DNA of 64,000 nucleotides from Collinsella sp. (GCA_019414025.1 DXMU01000019.1:62001-126000), one strand, 5' to 3'. Positions 43,074 to 52,375 are shown, numbered from the stretch's first letter. Notes: generated by a model from the sequence alone, not told the origin. Made by a program: numbers and translations.

Positions 43074-45305
43074 CTAGAAGTTGGCGTCGTTGAGCTGTTC
43101 GTTCTCGAGGCCGTCGAGCTGTTGCTGTTCGGGCGTATCGGCGACGCTCTCGAGCAACTCGGTGGGGTCGACGTTCATGTCCCTACCGGCTTCGTTGCCG
43201 TTGACCAAGTCGTCCGAGAAGATGTCGACTTCCATTTCCTCGGCCTCTTCAATCTGAACCTCGAGCGGCACCTGGGTGCGCACGAGCTTAACGGCCGGGC
43301 GCATGCGGGCAAACAGCGGCACGTACTCGATGATGATGGCAGAGTTCTCGAGACCGTACCAGCGCGCCGGGCTTCCGCAAGCGCGGCGGACGGCGTACTT
43401 GATGGCCATCACGCGGTGGTCATTGCGGTTGATGTCCGTTTCGGGGGCAAGCATCTTGCGCAGCATGCAAAAACGGAAGTCGCCCACGTTGCCGCGCGTC
43501 TCGTAGATGGAGTAGGTGTGGTGCTGCGGCGGCAACTCACCCGAGGCCATCAGGTCGCCGACGATCTGGCGCAGGTAGGCGTTGATGCGCTGGTTGACCT
43601 TAAAGCCCAGGTCCAAGCGCACGCGGAACAGGAAGTCTGTGCCAAAGGTCTCAACGGAATACTCGTGCGTATAGGGCTCGTCGGTAACGTGTACGTTGAT
43701 GAACCAGTATGCCTTGGCGCGCTTGGGATGTTTGTCCAGGATGGAATAGAGCACGTCGCGGTCGAGCGTGAGCGGGTCGGGGCTGTTGGTGAGGAACACC
43801 AGATTGTCGGCGAGCACGGGGTAGGTCTCGTCATTGCGCAGGCGGTTGAGCTGGTCGATGTACTTGGAGACGGGCAGCAGAATCGTCTGCGTGCGCTCGA
43901 TGGCGGTGCCGCGACGCCACACATACATAAGGCCGAACAGCAGTGCGGCCAGGAAGATCATGACGTAGCCGCCGTCAAAGAACATGGTGAGGCACGAAGC
44001 GAAGAAGCACAGCTCAATGGCACCAAAGAGCAGGGCAAAGATGCAGGCGCCCAGCTTGTGCTTGAGGATGCCGGCGATATAGCTCGTCAGCAGCGTGGTG
44101 GTCATGAGCATGGTCACGGTGATGGCGAGGCCATAGGCGCTTTCCATGCGCTCGGAGTTCTGGAACAACAGCACGATGAAGATGCAGCCGACCCACATGA
44201 TGTTGTTGACGAGCGGAATATAGAGCTGACCCTTGGTGTCGCTGGGGTAGTGGATGCGTAGGTGCGGCATAAGGTTGAGGCGCGTTGCCTCGGATACCAG
44301 CGAGAACGAGCCGGTGATGAGCGCCTGCGAGGCGATGATGGCCGCCACGGCCGAAAGCACAATGGCAAAGGGGCGCAGGGGCTCGGGAAGCATCATATAG
44401 AACGGGTTAACGATATCCATCGCGAGCATCTGGGGGTTGGAGTTATTGGCGAGTAGCCAAGCTCCCTGACCCAGATAGTTGAGGATAAGGGCCGCCTTAA
44501 CAAATGGCCAGGATGCATAGATGTTTGCCTTGCCCACGTGGCCCATGTCCGAGTAGAGTGCCTCGGCACCGGTTGTCGACAGGAAGACAAAGCCGAGCAC
44601 CATAATGCCCGAATGGTTGATGGGCGAGAACAGGAACATAATGCCGCGGATGGGGTTGAGCGCGCGCAAGATGGACAGGTTGCCGAGCATGTTGAACAGA
44701 CCGGCGCCTGCCAGGAACAGGAACCACAGCGTCATGAGCGGGCCGAAGAGCTTGCCGATTGACGAGGTGCCGGCGCGCTGCATGGCAAATAGGCCGCAGA
44801 TAATGATGATTGTGATGATGACGACGTTGGTCTGGCCGTCGCCCAGCAGCGCATGGCCCCATTCGATGGTGCGCAGACCCTCGATGGCTGTGGTGACCGT
44901 GACCGCGGGGGTGAGGATGCCGTCGGCGAGCAGTGCCGCGCCGCCGATCATGGCAGGTAGGATCAGCCATGGTGCCACTTTTCGCACCAGGCTAAACAGG
45001 GCGAAGATGCCGCCTTCGTTGTGGTTGTCGGCCTTCATGGCGATTACCACGTACTTGACCGTGGTCACGAGCGTCATGGTCCAGATGACGAGCGAAAGCG
45101 CGCCCAGGATCATGTCCTCGCTGACGGTACCGATGCCGCCGTTGTTGGCGACGATTGATTTCATGGTGTACATGGGGCTCGTGCCGATGTCACCATAGAC
45201 GACGCCGAGCGTTACGAGCAGCATGCCAGCGGAGAGGGGGATGGCTCCGTGCCCGCCTTGCCCGTGCTGGTCTTGGAGGTTTGCCTCCAGTTTATTGTGT
45301 GCCAC
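43074..45305 (-). CDS. kup: Kup-type potassium uptake protein
   Basis: The 743-residue protein has about twelve membrane segments and a long hydrophilic C-terminal domain. The signature GVVYGDIGTSPMYTMK lies at the start, followed by the family's conserved ALSLVIWTMTLVTTVKYV. It brings in K+ with protons. Start choice: a GTG at 45305 follows AAGGGAG; an ATG at 45323 in frame lacks a ribosome binding site. The acidic C-terminus (ends DFNA-type tail with many Glu/Asp) is not typical of E. coli Kup. No c-di-AMP riboswitch is recognised upstream. Confidence 0.92.
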   Translation of the reverse strand: MAHNKLEANLQDQHGQGGHGAIPLSAGMLLVTLGVVYGDIGTSPMYTMKSIVANNGGIGTVSEDMILGALSLVIWTMTLVTTVKYVVIAMKADNHNEGGIFALFSLVRKVAPWLILPAMIGGAALLADGILTPAVTVTTAIEGLRTIEWGHALLGDGQTNVVIITIIIICGLFAMQRAGTSSIGKLFGPLMTLWFLFLAGAGLFNMLGNLSILRALNPIRGIMFLFSPINHSGIMVLGFVFLSTTGAEALYSDMGHVGKANIYASWPFVKAALILNYLGQGAWLLANNSNPQMLAMDIVNPFYMMLPEPLRPFAIVLSAVAAIIASQALITGSFSLVSEATRLNLMPHLRIHYPSDTKGQLYIPLVNNIMWVGCIFIVLLFQNSERMESAYGLAITVTMLMTTTLLTSYIAGILKHKLGACIFALLFGAIELCFFASCLTMFFDGGYVMIFLAALLFGLMYVWRRGTAIERTQTILLPVSKYIDQLNRLRNDETYPVLADNLVFLTNSPDPLTLDRDVLYSILDKHPKRAKAYWFINVHVTDEPYTHEYSVETFGTDFLFRVRLDLGFKVNQRINAYLRQIVGDLMASGELPPQHHTYSIYETRGNVGDFRFCMLRKMLAPETDINRNDHRVMAIKYAVRRACGSPARWYGLENSAIIIEYVPLFARMRPAVKLVRTQVPLEVQIEEAEEMEVDIFSDDLVNGNEAGRDMNVDPTELLESVADTPEQQQLDGLENEQLNDANF

Positions 45306-45404
45306 GAGGACTCCCTTAGACATCCGGTTATCTGTCTAGGACAAAAAACTTTATGCCGTCTTTATACATACAAGAGCAGTTTGGCACATCGGGTTATTTT
45401 AGAC

Positions 45405-45428
45405 AATAATCCTCAGCTGGGGATTATT
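45405..45428 (-). terminator. Hairpin after the second DMT transporter
   Basis: AATAATCC and GGATTATT form a short dyad in the 157-base gap between the DMT gene's end and kup. It could be the DMT terminator or a regulator site of kup. Confidence 0.45.
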
Positions 45429-45462
45429 TATCTACCCAGGTAGCATTTCAAAGCAGGGGCTT

Positions 45463-46374
45463 TTAAGCACGTACTGTCTGGGCGATGCCAGCCTTGGCGT
45501 TTGCGCGTTTGCCGGCGAGTTCGCAAAAAATCGCGCCGCCGATGATAAGCGCGGCGCCCATCAGGCGGATCGGTGTTATGGCTTCGCCCAAAAGGACGGC
45601 CGAGAACGCGACGGCCGAAAGCGGCTCGAGGTAGCCGACGACCGCGACGGTCTGGACGGGCAGCTTGGCGACGGCACTAAAGTAGAGCAGGCAACCGATG
45701 CCGGTGTTGACGACGCCGAGCATGACGACGGTGCGCCAATCGATGCCTGCGGCGATGTCGGGGGAGAAAAACGAGGGAGCGCCTTGGGTGACGAGCGTAA
45801 GGACCAGCGCGGTCACAAAGGCGGCGCTCACCTGGAGCGCGGAGTTCTCGAGACCCTCGATGTGCGGCGCACCCTTGCTAGCGATGACCATCAGCGCATA
45901 GCAAAATGCCGAGGCGATGCCGCAGACGATGCCCGCAATGGGCATGTTGCCGCCGAGACCTTGCGCTGCAATGAGAAAAGCGCCGCAGGCGACGGCGATA
46001 AAGCCGGCGATTTTGCCGCCGGTCAGTTTTTCACCAAAGATGAGTGGGGAGAGCGCCATGACAATGATGGGGCCACAGTAGTACAGCAGCGAGGATACGC
46101 CGACGCCGATCGTCTGGTAGGCACGGAACAGAAAAATCCAGCTGGCACCCAGCGCGGCTCCCGACAGAAGGAGTGCTGCGGCTTCGCGGGGACGAGATGG
46201 CGCCTGCAGTTTATGGCGTTGGGTGATGGCAAGGATAGTGACAAGCGAGAGGGCGCCCAAAAACGTGCGCAGTAGCACGATATCGGAGCTCGGCAGCGCG
46301 ATGGCAGCGGCGATGATGCCGTTGGAGCCAAACAATAGCAATGCTGCTAAGTACGTAAACAGTCCGTTGTCCAT
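45463..46374 (-). CDS. DMT-superfamily (EamA) transporter
   Basis: The 303-residue protein has ten hydrophobic segments in two EamA repeats, with GFIAVACGAFLIAAQG and LEPLSAVAFSAVLLGE as recognisable family stretches. It is divergent to a LysR gene across 118 bases. It is less similar to the DMT protein at 8677-9579 than the two LysR proteins are to each other, so the modules have probably diverged in substrate. The direction of transport is assumed outward. Confidence 0.87.
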   Translation of the reverse strand: MDNGLFTYLAALLLFGSNGIIAAAIALPSSDIVLLRTFLGALSLVTILAITQRHKLQAPSRPREAAALLLSGAALGASWIFLFRAYQTIGVGVSSLLYYCGPIIVMALSPLIFGEKLTGGKIAGFIAVACGAFLIAAQGLGGNMPIAGIVCGIASAFCYALMVIASKGAPHIEGLENSALQVSAAFVTALVLTLVTQGAPSFFSPDIAAGIDWRTVVMLGVVNTGIGCLLYFSAVAKLPVQTVAVVGYLEPLSAVAFSAVLLGEAITPIRLMGAALIIGGAIFCELAGKRANAKAGIAQTVRA

Positions 46375-46403
46375 GCGCTTCCGTCCCCTCTATATTCGAG
46401 CAT

Positions 46404-46420
46404 GTTCACTATGGGCGAAC
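46404..46420. promoter_or_regulatory. Candidate LysR operator
   Basis: GTTC-N9-GAAC lies in the 118-base divergent region. An outer inverted repeat TATATTCG (46391-46398) and CGAATATA (46438-46445) brackets it, the right copy overlapping a TATAAT (46442-46447) likely to be the -10 of the LysR gene. Confidence 0.45.
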
Positions 46421-46492
46421 TGGCAATAGAAGAAAAGCGAATATAATGCATGGCTAACATGACAAAAATTCATGTAAAGGTGGAGGCGTGTC

Positions 46493-47350
46493 GTGGAAAC
46501 GAATATTCAAAAGATGCAGGTGCTGCTGGAGACGGTGCGCGCCGGAAGCTTTACGCGTGCTGCCGAGCGCCTGAGCTATTCGCAGTCGGGCGTGAGCCGT
46601 ATGGTGGCCGATCTTGAGGCCGATTGGGGCTTTAAGGTGCTCGACCGCAGTCGCGAGGGCGTAGTGCTTTCTGCCGACGGGCGGCAGGTCATGCCGGCTG
46701 TCGAGGCGCTCTGCGAGGAATTCACTCGCTTGCAGCGACGGGTGGATGAGATGCGCGGGCTCATGCGCGGCAAAATCTGCATCGGTACGTTTTCGAGTGT
46801 GGCGACCCACGTGCTGCCGCCGGTGATTGCGCGCTTTCGCGCCGATCATCCGGATGTCGATTACGAGCTGCTGATGGGTGATTACTCCGAGATTGAGCAA
46901 TGGGCGGCGGAAGGCCGCTGCGACCTGGGCTTTATCCCGCGTGAGCCACGAGAAAACGGCATGGCATCGCGGTCTTTGGTGCGCGACGAGTTGATGGCGG
47001 TAGTGCCGGCAGATTCTTTGCTTGCCACGGCGGAGGTCGTTTCTCTTGCCGATTTAGCCAACGAGCAGTTTATTCTGCTAGAACGCGGCACCGATGACGA
47101 GATTACGCCGCTGTTCCGTCGGGCGGGGCTGACGGTGTGCTCCAAGCTGTCGACCTGGGATGATTATGCGATTATGGCTATGGTCGAGGACGGCCTGGGC
47201 GTGAGCATTCTTCCCGCGCTCATCTTGCGCCGTTGTCAGTTCGATGTTGCCGTGCGTTCGCTCGAGGGACATCCCCATCGGCAGATCAATGCCATATATC
47301 GAACGGCCGACGTTTCGCTTGCCGCCGCCCGTTTTCTCGAATACCTCTAA
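46493..47350 (+). CDS. LysR-family transcriptional regulator
   Basis: The 285-residue protein has a winged helix-turn-helix (GSFTRAAERLSYSQSGVSRM) and an effector domain. It starts at GTG 46493 after GGAGG. It is divergent to the DMT transporter, its likely target, and is a paralogue of the LysR protein at 9738-10604. The effector is unknown. Confidence 0.92.
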   Translation: METNIQKMQVLLETVRAGSFTRAAERLSYSQSGVSRMVADLEADWGFKVLDRSREGVVLSADGRQVMPAVEALCEEFTRLQRRVDEMRGLMRGKICIGTFSSVATHVLPPVIARFRADHPDVDYELLMGDYSEIEQWAAEGRCDLGFIPREPRENGMASRSLVRDELMAVVPADSLLATAEVVSLADLANEQFILLERGTDDEITPLFRRAGLTVCSKLSTWDDYAIMAMVEDGLGVSILPALILRRCQFDVAVRSLEGHPHRQINAIYRTADVSLAAARFLEYL

Positions 47351-47410
47351 ACGTGTACACGCCATTGTTTGCTTTGGGCAGATCTCGGAGTCCGATACAT
47401 TTTCTTATGA

Positions 47411-47493
47411 AATTGAACTTTCGAATGAAGCGCCGCGTTATACTGCTTGCTAAATTGAACCATGGTTCAATTCGTGTTCTATAAATTGAACTT
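47411..47493. promoter_or_regulatory. Three AATTGAAC boxes, the middle one a perfect 20-base palindrome
   Basis: AATTGAACTT lies at 47411-47420 and again at 47484-47493. Between them 47453-47472 is AATTGAACCATGGTTCAATT, a perfect palindrome. Box starts are 42 and 31 bases apart, close to four and three helical turns. A TATACT at 47439-47444 could be the -10, with the palindrome over the transcription start. They precede an HTH-aminotransferase gene, so autoregulation is inferred. Confidence 0.6.
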
Positions 47494-47512
47494 TGCCAGC
47501 AAGGAGGTTCTA

Positions 47513-49033
47513 GTGGCCCAAGAGACGTTTAGCGATCGCCTGCGACAGGCTATGTCCGATCGCGACGTTCGCCAGTCGGACGTGATCCGCGCATCGGAGA
47601 TGCTCGGCAAAAAACTCGGCAAGAGTCAGATGAGCCAATATGTGAGCGGCAAGACGATCCCGCGGCGCGATGTGGCTGAGCTGCTCGCCCGTATTTTGGA
47701 GGTCGATGTTACCTGGCTGCTTGCCGGCGACGCCGATCAAGGCGAGGCATCATCACCCCGCAACGATTCCAAACCCGAACCCCATCCCTCAGCTCAAATT
47801 GCAAGGAGCACCACCATGCGTACTTTTTCTAAATCCACCAAGCTCGATAACGTCCTGTATGACGTGCGCGGTCCCGTCGTCGACGAGGCCGCCCGTATGG
47901 AGGACGAGGGCGAGCGCATCCTCAAGCTCAATATCGGCAACCCGGCGCCCTTCGGTTTCCGCACGCCCGATGAGGTCATCAAGGACATGCGCCAGCAGCT
48001 GCCCGACTGCGAAGGCTATTCCAACTCGCGTGGCCTGTTCTCCGCGCGCAAGGCGATCATGCAGTATTCGCAGATCAAAGGCCTGCCCAACGTTCAGATG
48101 GAGCATATCTACACGGGCAACGGCGTGTCCGAGCTCATTCAGCTTTCGATGAACGCGCTGCTCGACAATGGCGACGAGATTCTGATCCCCAGCCCCGACT
48201 ATCCGCTCTGGACGGCGTGCGCAACCCTTGCCGGCGGTCATCCCGTACATTATCTGTGTGATGAGCAGGCGGATTGGTATCCCGACCTGGAGGATATGGA
48301 GTCCAAGATTACGAGCGCGACCAAAGCCCTCGTCATCATCAACCCCAACAACCCCACGGGTTCTGTCTATCCGCGCGAGGTGCTCGAGGGCATCGTCGAG
48401 ATTGCACGCAGGCATCAGCTGATGATCTTTGCCGATGAGATCTACGACCGCCTGTGCATGGACGGCTACGAGCACGTCTCGATTGCCTCGCTCGCCCCCG
48501 ATCTGCCCTGTGTCACCTTTAGCGGCCTTTCCAAGTCGCACATGATCGCGGGCTATCGCATTGGCTGGATGGTGCTTTCGGGCAACCAGCGCTGCATGAG
48601 CGACTTCATCATGGGCATCAACATGCTCTCCAACATGCGCCTGTGCTCCAACGTGCCGGCTCAGTCGATCGTCCAGACGGCGCTCGGCGGCCATCAGTCC
48701 GTTAACGACTACATCCGTCCCGGCGGCCGTGTCTACGAGCAGCGCAACTTTGTGTATGAGGCGCTCAACAAGATTGACGGCATCTCGGTGGTTAAGCCGC
48801 GTGCGGCGTTCTACATCTTCCCCAAGATGGATGTTAAAAAGTTCAACATCACCGATGACGAGCAGTTTGCCCTCGACCTGCTGCACGAGAAGAAGATTCT
48901 GATCACGCGCGGCGGCGGCTTTAACTGGGCAGAGCCCGATCACTTCCGCATCGTGTACCTGCCGCGCATGGAAGTACTCAAAGAGTCCCTCGAAGACCTC
49001 GCCGACTTCTTTGACCATTACCGCCAGAGCTAG
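47513..49033 (+). CDS. HTH-(XRE)-AlaA-type aminotransferase fusion
   Basis: The 506-residue protein has an N-terminal Cro/CI-type helix-turn-helix (about residues 5-75, RQSDVIRASEMLGKKLGKSQ and SQYVSGKTIPRRDVAELLA), a 35-residue linker, and a complete class I/II PLP aminotransferase resembling AlaA (about 110-500), with NPNNPTGSVY and the PLP lysine in FSGLSKSHMIAGYRIGWM. The GTG at 47513 follows AAGGAGG. It is not a MocR-type fusion, since the DNA-binding part is XRE, not GntR. The enzyme may sense its own substrate or PLP and control its promoter. An internal start at the linker Met (position 47817) could also make enzyme alone. Confidence 0.88.
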   Translation: MAQETFSDRLRQAMSDRDVRQSDVIRASEMLGKKLGKSQMSQYVSGKTIPRRDVAELLARILEVDVTWLLAGDADQGEASSPRNDSKPEPHPSAQIARSTTMRTFSKSTKLDNVLYDVRGPVVDEAARMEDEGERILKLNIGNPAPFGFRTPDEVIKDMRQQLPDCEGYSNSRGLFSARKAIMQYSQIKGLPNVQMEHIYTGNGVSELIQLSMNALLDNGDEILIPSPDYPLWTACATLAGGHPVHYLCDEQADWYPDLEDMESKITSATKALVIINPNNPTGSVYPREVLEGIVEIARRHQLMIFADEIYDRLCMDGYEHVSIASLAPDLPCVTFSGLSKSHMIAGYRIGWMVLSGNQRCMSDFIMGINMLSNMRLCSNVPAQSIVQTALGGHQSVNDYIRPGGRVYEQRNFVYEALNKIDGISVVKPRAAFYIFPKMDVKKFNITDDEQFALDLLHEKKILITRGGGFNWAEPDHFRIVYLPRMEVLKESLEDLADFFDHYRQS

Positions 49034-49056
49034 TGGGATAGAAGTTCCGCACTATG

Positions 49057-49094
49057 AAAAGCTCCCTGCAGTTGCTTTGCTGCAGGGAGCTTTC
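49057..49094. terminator. Hairpin terminator
   Basis: AAAAGCTCCCTGCA and TGCAGGGAGCTTTC with a ten-base loop. It separates the aminotransferase fusion and the convergent deformylase. Confidence 0.85.
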
Positions 49095-49108
49095 TTGAAT
49101 CGGCGGAA

Positions 49109-49519
49109 CTAAATAACGATCCCGTTGCAGTGGTCGATTTCGTGCTGGATGATCTCGGCGGTGTAGCCCGAGAAGTTTTTGATGCGGTGGACGAAGTTCT
49201 CGTCCAAATACTCAACCTTAATGCGGCGATAGCGGGTACAGGGACGCTCGCCGATCAGCGAGAGACATCCTTCGCTCGTCTGATAGGCATTGACCTGCTC
49301 AAGAATTTGAGGGTTGTACATCAGGAGTGTCCTGTTGCTGTCCTTTACGCAGATGATGCGTTTGCGCACGCCGATCATGTTGGCGGCGACGCCCACGCAC
49401 TCGCGCTCATGCTCGTGGAGTGTATCCAGGAGGTCCTGCCCGGTCGCGGCATCGTCGGGTCCCGCGTCTTCGGAAGGCAGGCGCAAAAAGAACTCGGATT
49501 TCATGATGGGCTTAATCAT
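49109..49519 (-). CDS. def: Peptide deformylase
   Basis: The 136-residue protein has motif I GVAANMIGV, motif II EGCLSL and motif III QHEIDHCNG, so the metal site and catalytic Glu are complete. It removes the formyl group from nascent proteins. It is shorter than typical PDF (about 150-190), lacking a C-terminal extension. The ATG at 49519 follows GAGGAG. The degenerate paralogue at 41478-41897 has the same length and gene organisation. Confidence 0.9.
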   Translation of the reverse strand: MIKPIMKSEFFLRLPSEDAGPDDAATGQDLLDTLHEHERECVGVAANMIGVRKRIICVKDSNRTLLMYNPQILEQVNAYQTSEGCLSLIGERPCTRYRRIKVEYLDENFVHRIKNFSGYTAEIIQHEIDHCNGIVI

Positions 49520-49724
49520 GGCGGGCTCCTCATGTCTTATGCTTTCGTGGACTTTTAATAATAGCGCGGAAGGAAAGCTGCGCGTCCGCGTTACAATCTT
49601 TCAACGTTGGACCATGTTGCCAGATTCGTCGTGTACGGCGTCTGGCGTAAGTCTAGGGCTCATTATTCGCCCTGGGCTGTTCCTCTGGGGCGATGCGACT
49701 GTCGTTCCAAGAGGAAGGAAATGC

Positions 49725-51140
49725 ATGGGGAGCAAATCTCAGCAACAAGTTCAAGTAGCGCCATCGGCCACTGCGGCGATTCTCGTCGTAATGTATATTG
49801 CAGCCTTTGTTGCCGCGTTTAACGAGAACATCATTAACGTGGCGTTGCACGACATTATGGCAGCCTTTTCGGTGAGTGCTACCACGGCGCAGTGGCTCGT
49901 CTCGGGCTACATGATTGTGACGTCGATCTTTACGGCCATCATGGCCTTCCTGTCCGGCCGTTTCTCGACGCGCAAGCTGCTGTTTTTCGCATGCGGATGT
50001 ATGGTCGCCGGCGAAGTCCTGTGCCTGTTCGCTCCGTCATTTAGCGTTTTGCTGCCAAGCCGTATTTTGCAGGCTGCGGGATCGGGCATCTTGTTCCCGC
50101 TCATGATGAACGTGGTGCTGTCTTGCGCTCCGCGCGAGAAGCTCGGTCTGTATCTGAGCCTGGGCGGTGCCTGCATTACGCTAGGGCCGGCGTTTGGACC
50201 CGTAATCAGCGGTCTTATGTGCACGTTGTTCGGCTGGAGGGCGGTGTTTGTAGTGCCGCTGGTGGGCGGCATCGTGGTCGCTGCGGCGGGCGTTAAGCTT
50301 GTTCAGAATGTCGGAGAGCGCTCGAGCACCACGCTTGATATTCTGTCGGTTGTTTTGCTCGCTGCCGGCATTACGGCATTCGTGCATTCCGTAGGCGAGT
50401 TCTCGACCAATCCGATTGCCGGCATCGTGGCGCTTTTCGCCGCCATTGTGCTGCTCGGCCTGTTTGCGGCCCGTCAGCTCAAGCTCGAGCATCCGGTGCT
50501 TAACGTGCGTCCCATGGCGAGCGTTCGTTTTTGGCCCGCGTGCCTGCTTGTGGTGGTGTCGATGATGACGACGTTCTCGATGAGCGTTTTGTTGCCGCTC
50601 TATTTTGAGGGCGCATACGGCATGACCGCACTTATTGCGGGCTTGCTCATTTTGCCGGCGATTGCCTGCAACGCCGTGACCTCGATTGTGGGCGGACGCG
50701 TGATGGACGCCCGTGGCGCATGGCCGCTGCTGCCGGTCGGCTTTGCCCTGATTGCCGTGGGGCAGACTGCCATCTCGATGACGGCGGCAAGTATGAACAT
50801 CGGCGTCGTCGTGGCGCTGACCGTTGTGGTGTATGCCGGAGTCGGTTTGGTGCTGAGCCCCTCGCAAACGGCCGGCTTGGAGACGCTGCCTGCCGCTGAG
50901 CATCCCCACGGAACGGCATTGCTTAACACGTGGAACATGATTGCCGCATCGTTTGGCCCATCGCTGTTTATCGGTCTGCTCTCGAGTTCTGCGGCGACTG
51001 CCGGCGCGGCTGGCGCTGCGACCGACGTTGCCCAGGCGATTGGATTTGCAACTGCCGTGCGTGTGGCGGCTGTGATTGCCGTGGTCGGGTTCGCGACGTC
51101 GCTGGTGTACGCTCGTCGCGAGTCGCACATGTCGCATTAA
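49725..51140 (+). CDS. MFS drug-efflux transporter (DHA2 type)
   Basis: The 471-residue protein has about fourteen membrane segments. The start includes the DHA2 pattern FNENIINVALHDIM, and QWLVSGYMI; the motif FLSGRFSTRKLL follows, and the RILQAAGSGILFPLM motif C region. It probably exports drugs or metabolites by proton antiport. The ATG at 49725 follows GAGGAAGGAA; a longer frame to 49314 has no support. Confidence 0.9.
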   Translation: MGSKSQQQVQVAPSATAAILVVMYIAAFVAAFNENIINVALHDIMAAFSVSATTAQWLVSGYMIVTSIFTAIMAFLSGRFSTRKLLFFACGCMVAGEVLCLFAPSFSVLLPSRILQAAGSGILFPLMMNVVLSCAPREKLGLYLSLGGACITLGPAFGPVISGLMCTLFGWRAVFVVPLVGGIVVAAAGVKLVQNVGERSSTTLDILSVVLLAAGITAFVHSVGEFSTNPIAGIVALFAAIVLLGLFAARQLKLEHPVLNVRPMASVRFWPACLLVVVSMMTTFSMSVLLPLYFEGAYGMTALIAGLLILPAIACNAVTSIVGGRVMDARGAWPLLPVGFALIAVGQTAISMTAASMNIGVVVALTVVVYAGVGLVLSPSQTAGLETLPAAEHPHGTALLNTWNMIAASFGPSLFIGLLSSSAATAGAAGAATDVAQAIGFATAVRVAAVIAVVGFATSLVYARRESHMSH

Positions 51141-51292
51141 TGTGTGCACATAGATTCTGCAGCTAGATTGGATGGCAACACCATAAACTAATGGACGTTT
51201 TGCCGAGAGGCATGAATGTTTAAAGCGCAAAGAGTGCGCGACGGGCCCCGCGAATGGGGCGATGATGCCCGAGAGGGCTAAGAAGGAGTCTC

Positions 51293-52192
51293 ATGTCCGA
51301 GAACGAAGAGATCATGAACGAGACCGAGAACGAGACCATGGCTGCCGAGGTTGAGGCAGTCGAGACCGTGGAGACCGAAGCTGCCGAGGTTGAGGCTGCT
51401 GACGAGGTTTCCGCCGAGGAGGAGGCCGAGGTTGTCGAGGCCGCCGTTGATTACGATGACGAAGAGCTGATGGACAAGATGCAGAAGGCCGCCCGCCTGC
51501 TGCGTAGCCGTCGCTTTGCTATTTCCAAGGAGGAGGAGGCCAAGGCCGAGCGCATGGCGAACATCGAGCGCGCCATCAAGCTTCTTGACCTCAAGCCCAA
51601 GATGGAGCAGAAGGAAATGTCCGACCTGCTGGGCATGCGCCTCCGTGAGCTCGATGGCCTGATGGCCGAGGCCGAGGCTGCCGATCTGGTCGGCCGCATC
51701 GACGACGCCGAGGGCGATATGCGCAAGATTGTTGTCTTCGCCGCCGAGGATGCCGCTGAGGGCCTGGTCGAGCTTGCCAACAAGAAGGAGAAGCTCCTGC
51801 CCGAGCTTTCTTATGAGGAGGCCACCGAGCTGATGGCCGCTCTCGATAAGGTTATCGCTCCGCTCGTCGCCATGGGCCTGGACGAGGACCGCGGTCCTCG
51901 CGGCGGCCGTGACGACCGTGGCGGCCGTGGCGGCGACCGTGGCGGTCGCGGCGGCTTTGGCGATCGCGGTGGCCGTGGCGGTGACCGTGGCGGTCGCGGT
52001 GGCGATCGCGGCGGCCGTGGCGGCTTTGGTGACCGTGGCGGTCGCGGCGGCTTTGGCGGCAACCGTGGTGGCTATGGCGATCGCGGCGGCAACCGTGGTG
52101 GCTTCGGCGGTAACCGTGGTAACGACCGCGGCGGTCGTGGTGGCGACCGTGGCGGCCGCAACGGCGGCGGCTTCCGCGGTAACCGTTTTTAG
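51293..52192 (+). CDS. Winged-helix protein with C-terminal RGG-repeat tail
   Basis: The 299-residue protein has an acidic N-terminus (residues 1-55), a MarR-like winged helix (about 85-160, LDLKPKMEQKEMSDLLGMR, then DLVGRIDDAEGDMRKIVVF), and a C-terminal low-complexity tail (200-299) with 19 RGG units interspersed with D, F, Y and N. RGG boxes bind RNA and drive phase separation in eukaryotes; they are uncommon in bacteria. The ATG follows AAGGAG and a strong Shine-Dalgarno. The function is unknown, but nucleic-acid binding is likely. The DNA of the tail is highly repetitive, so assembly errors are possible. Confidence 0.82.
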   Translation: MSENEEIMNETENETMAAEVEAVETVETEAAEVEAADEVSAEEEAEVVEAAVDYDDEELMDKMQKAARLLRSRRFAISKEEEAKAERMANIERAIKLLDLKPKMEQKEMSDLLGMRLRELDGLMAEAEAADLVGRIDDAEGDMRKIVVFAAEDAAEGLVELANKKEKLLPELSYEEATELMAALDKVIAPLVAMGLDEDRGPRGGRDDRGGRGGDRGGRGGFGDRGGRGGDRGGRGGDRGGRGGFGDRGGRGGFGGNRGGYGDRGGNRGGFGGNRGNDRGGRGGDRGGRNGGGFRGNRF

Positions 52193-52219
52193 TTACGGCG
52201 TTTTACCAAACGCCGTAAC
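52192..52219 (+). terminator. Palindrome at the RGG gene's stop
   Basis: GTTACGGCGTTT and AAACGCCGTAAC pair with a four-base loop. It begins on the stop codon. No T-run follows, so a second hairpin downstream may do the work. Confidence 0.65.
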
Positions 52220-52267
52220 GGGCCGACGCTGCGCGGGCCGCATTTGGACAATCTGACGTTCAACTTC

Positions 52268-52301
52268 AAGGGCGCGACCAGAAGGTCAGCGCCCTTTCGT
52301 T
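52268..52301 (+). terminator. Intrinsic terminator
   Basis: AAGGGCGC and GCGCCCTTT enclose a 13-base loop and are followed by CGTTT. It probably ends the RGG-gene transcript. Confidence 0.75.
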
Positions 52302-52375
52302 TCACGTCACCTTGCCTCAAATGCGACCCGCTCGCTGTCCGTCCTCTGCCTGCGGCGTTGTCTTGCTCCGGATGC

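Noticed and set aside
45306..45462. A c-di-AMP (ydaO) riboswitch before kup
   Set aside because: The leader lacks the known core; only a short dyad is present.
51890..52190. Short-period direct repeats that could suggest a CRISPR array
   Set aside because: The repeats encode the RGG tail in frame, have no fixed spacers and no cas genes nearby.
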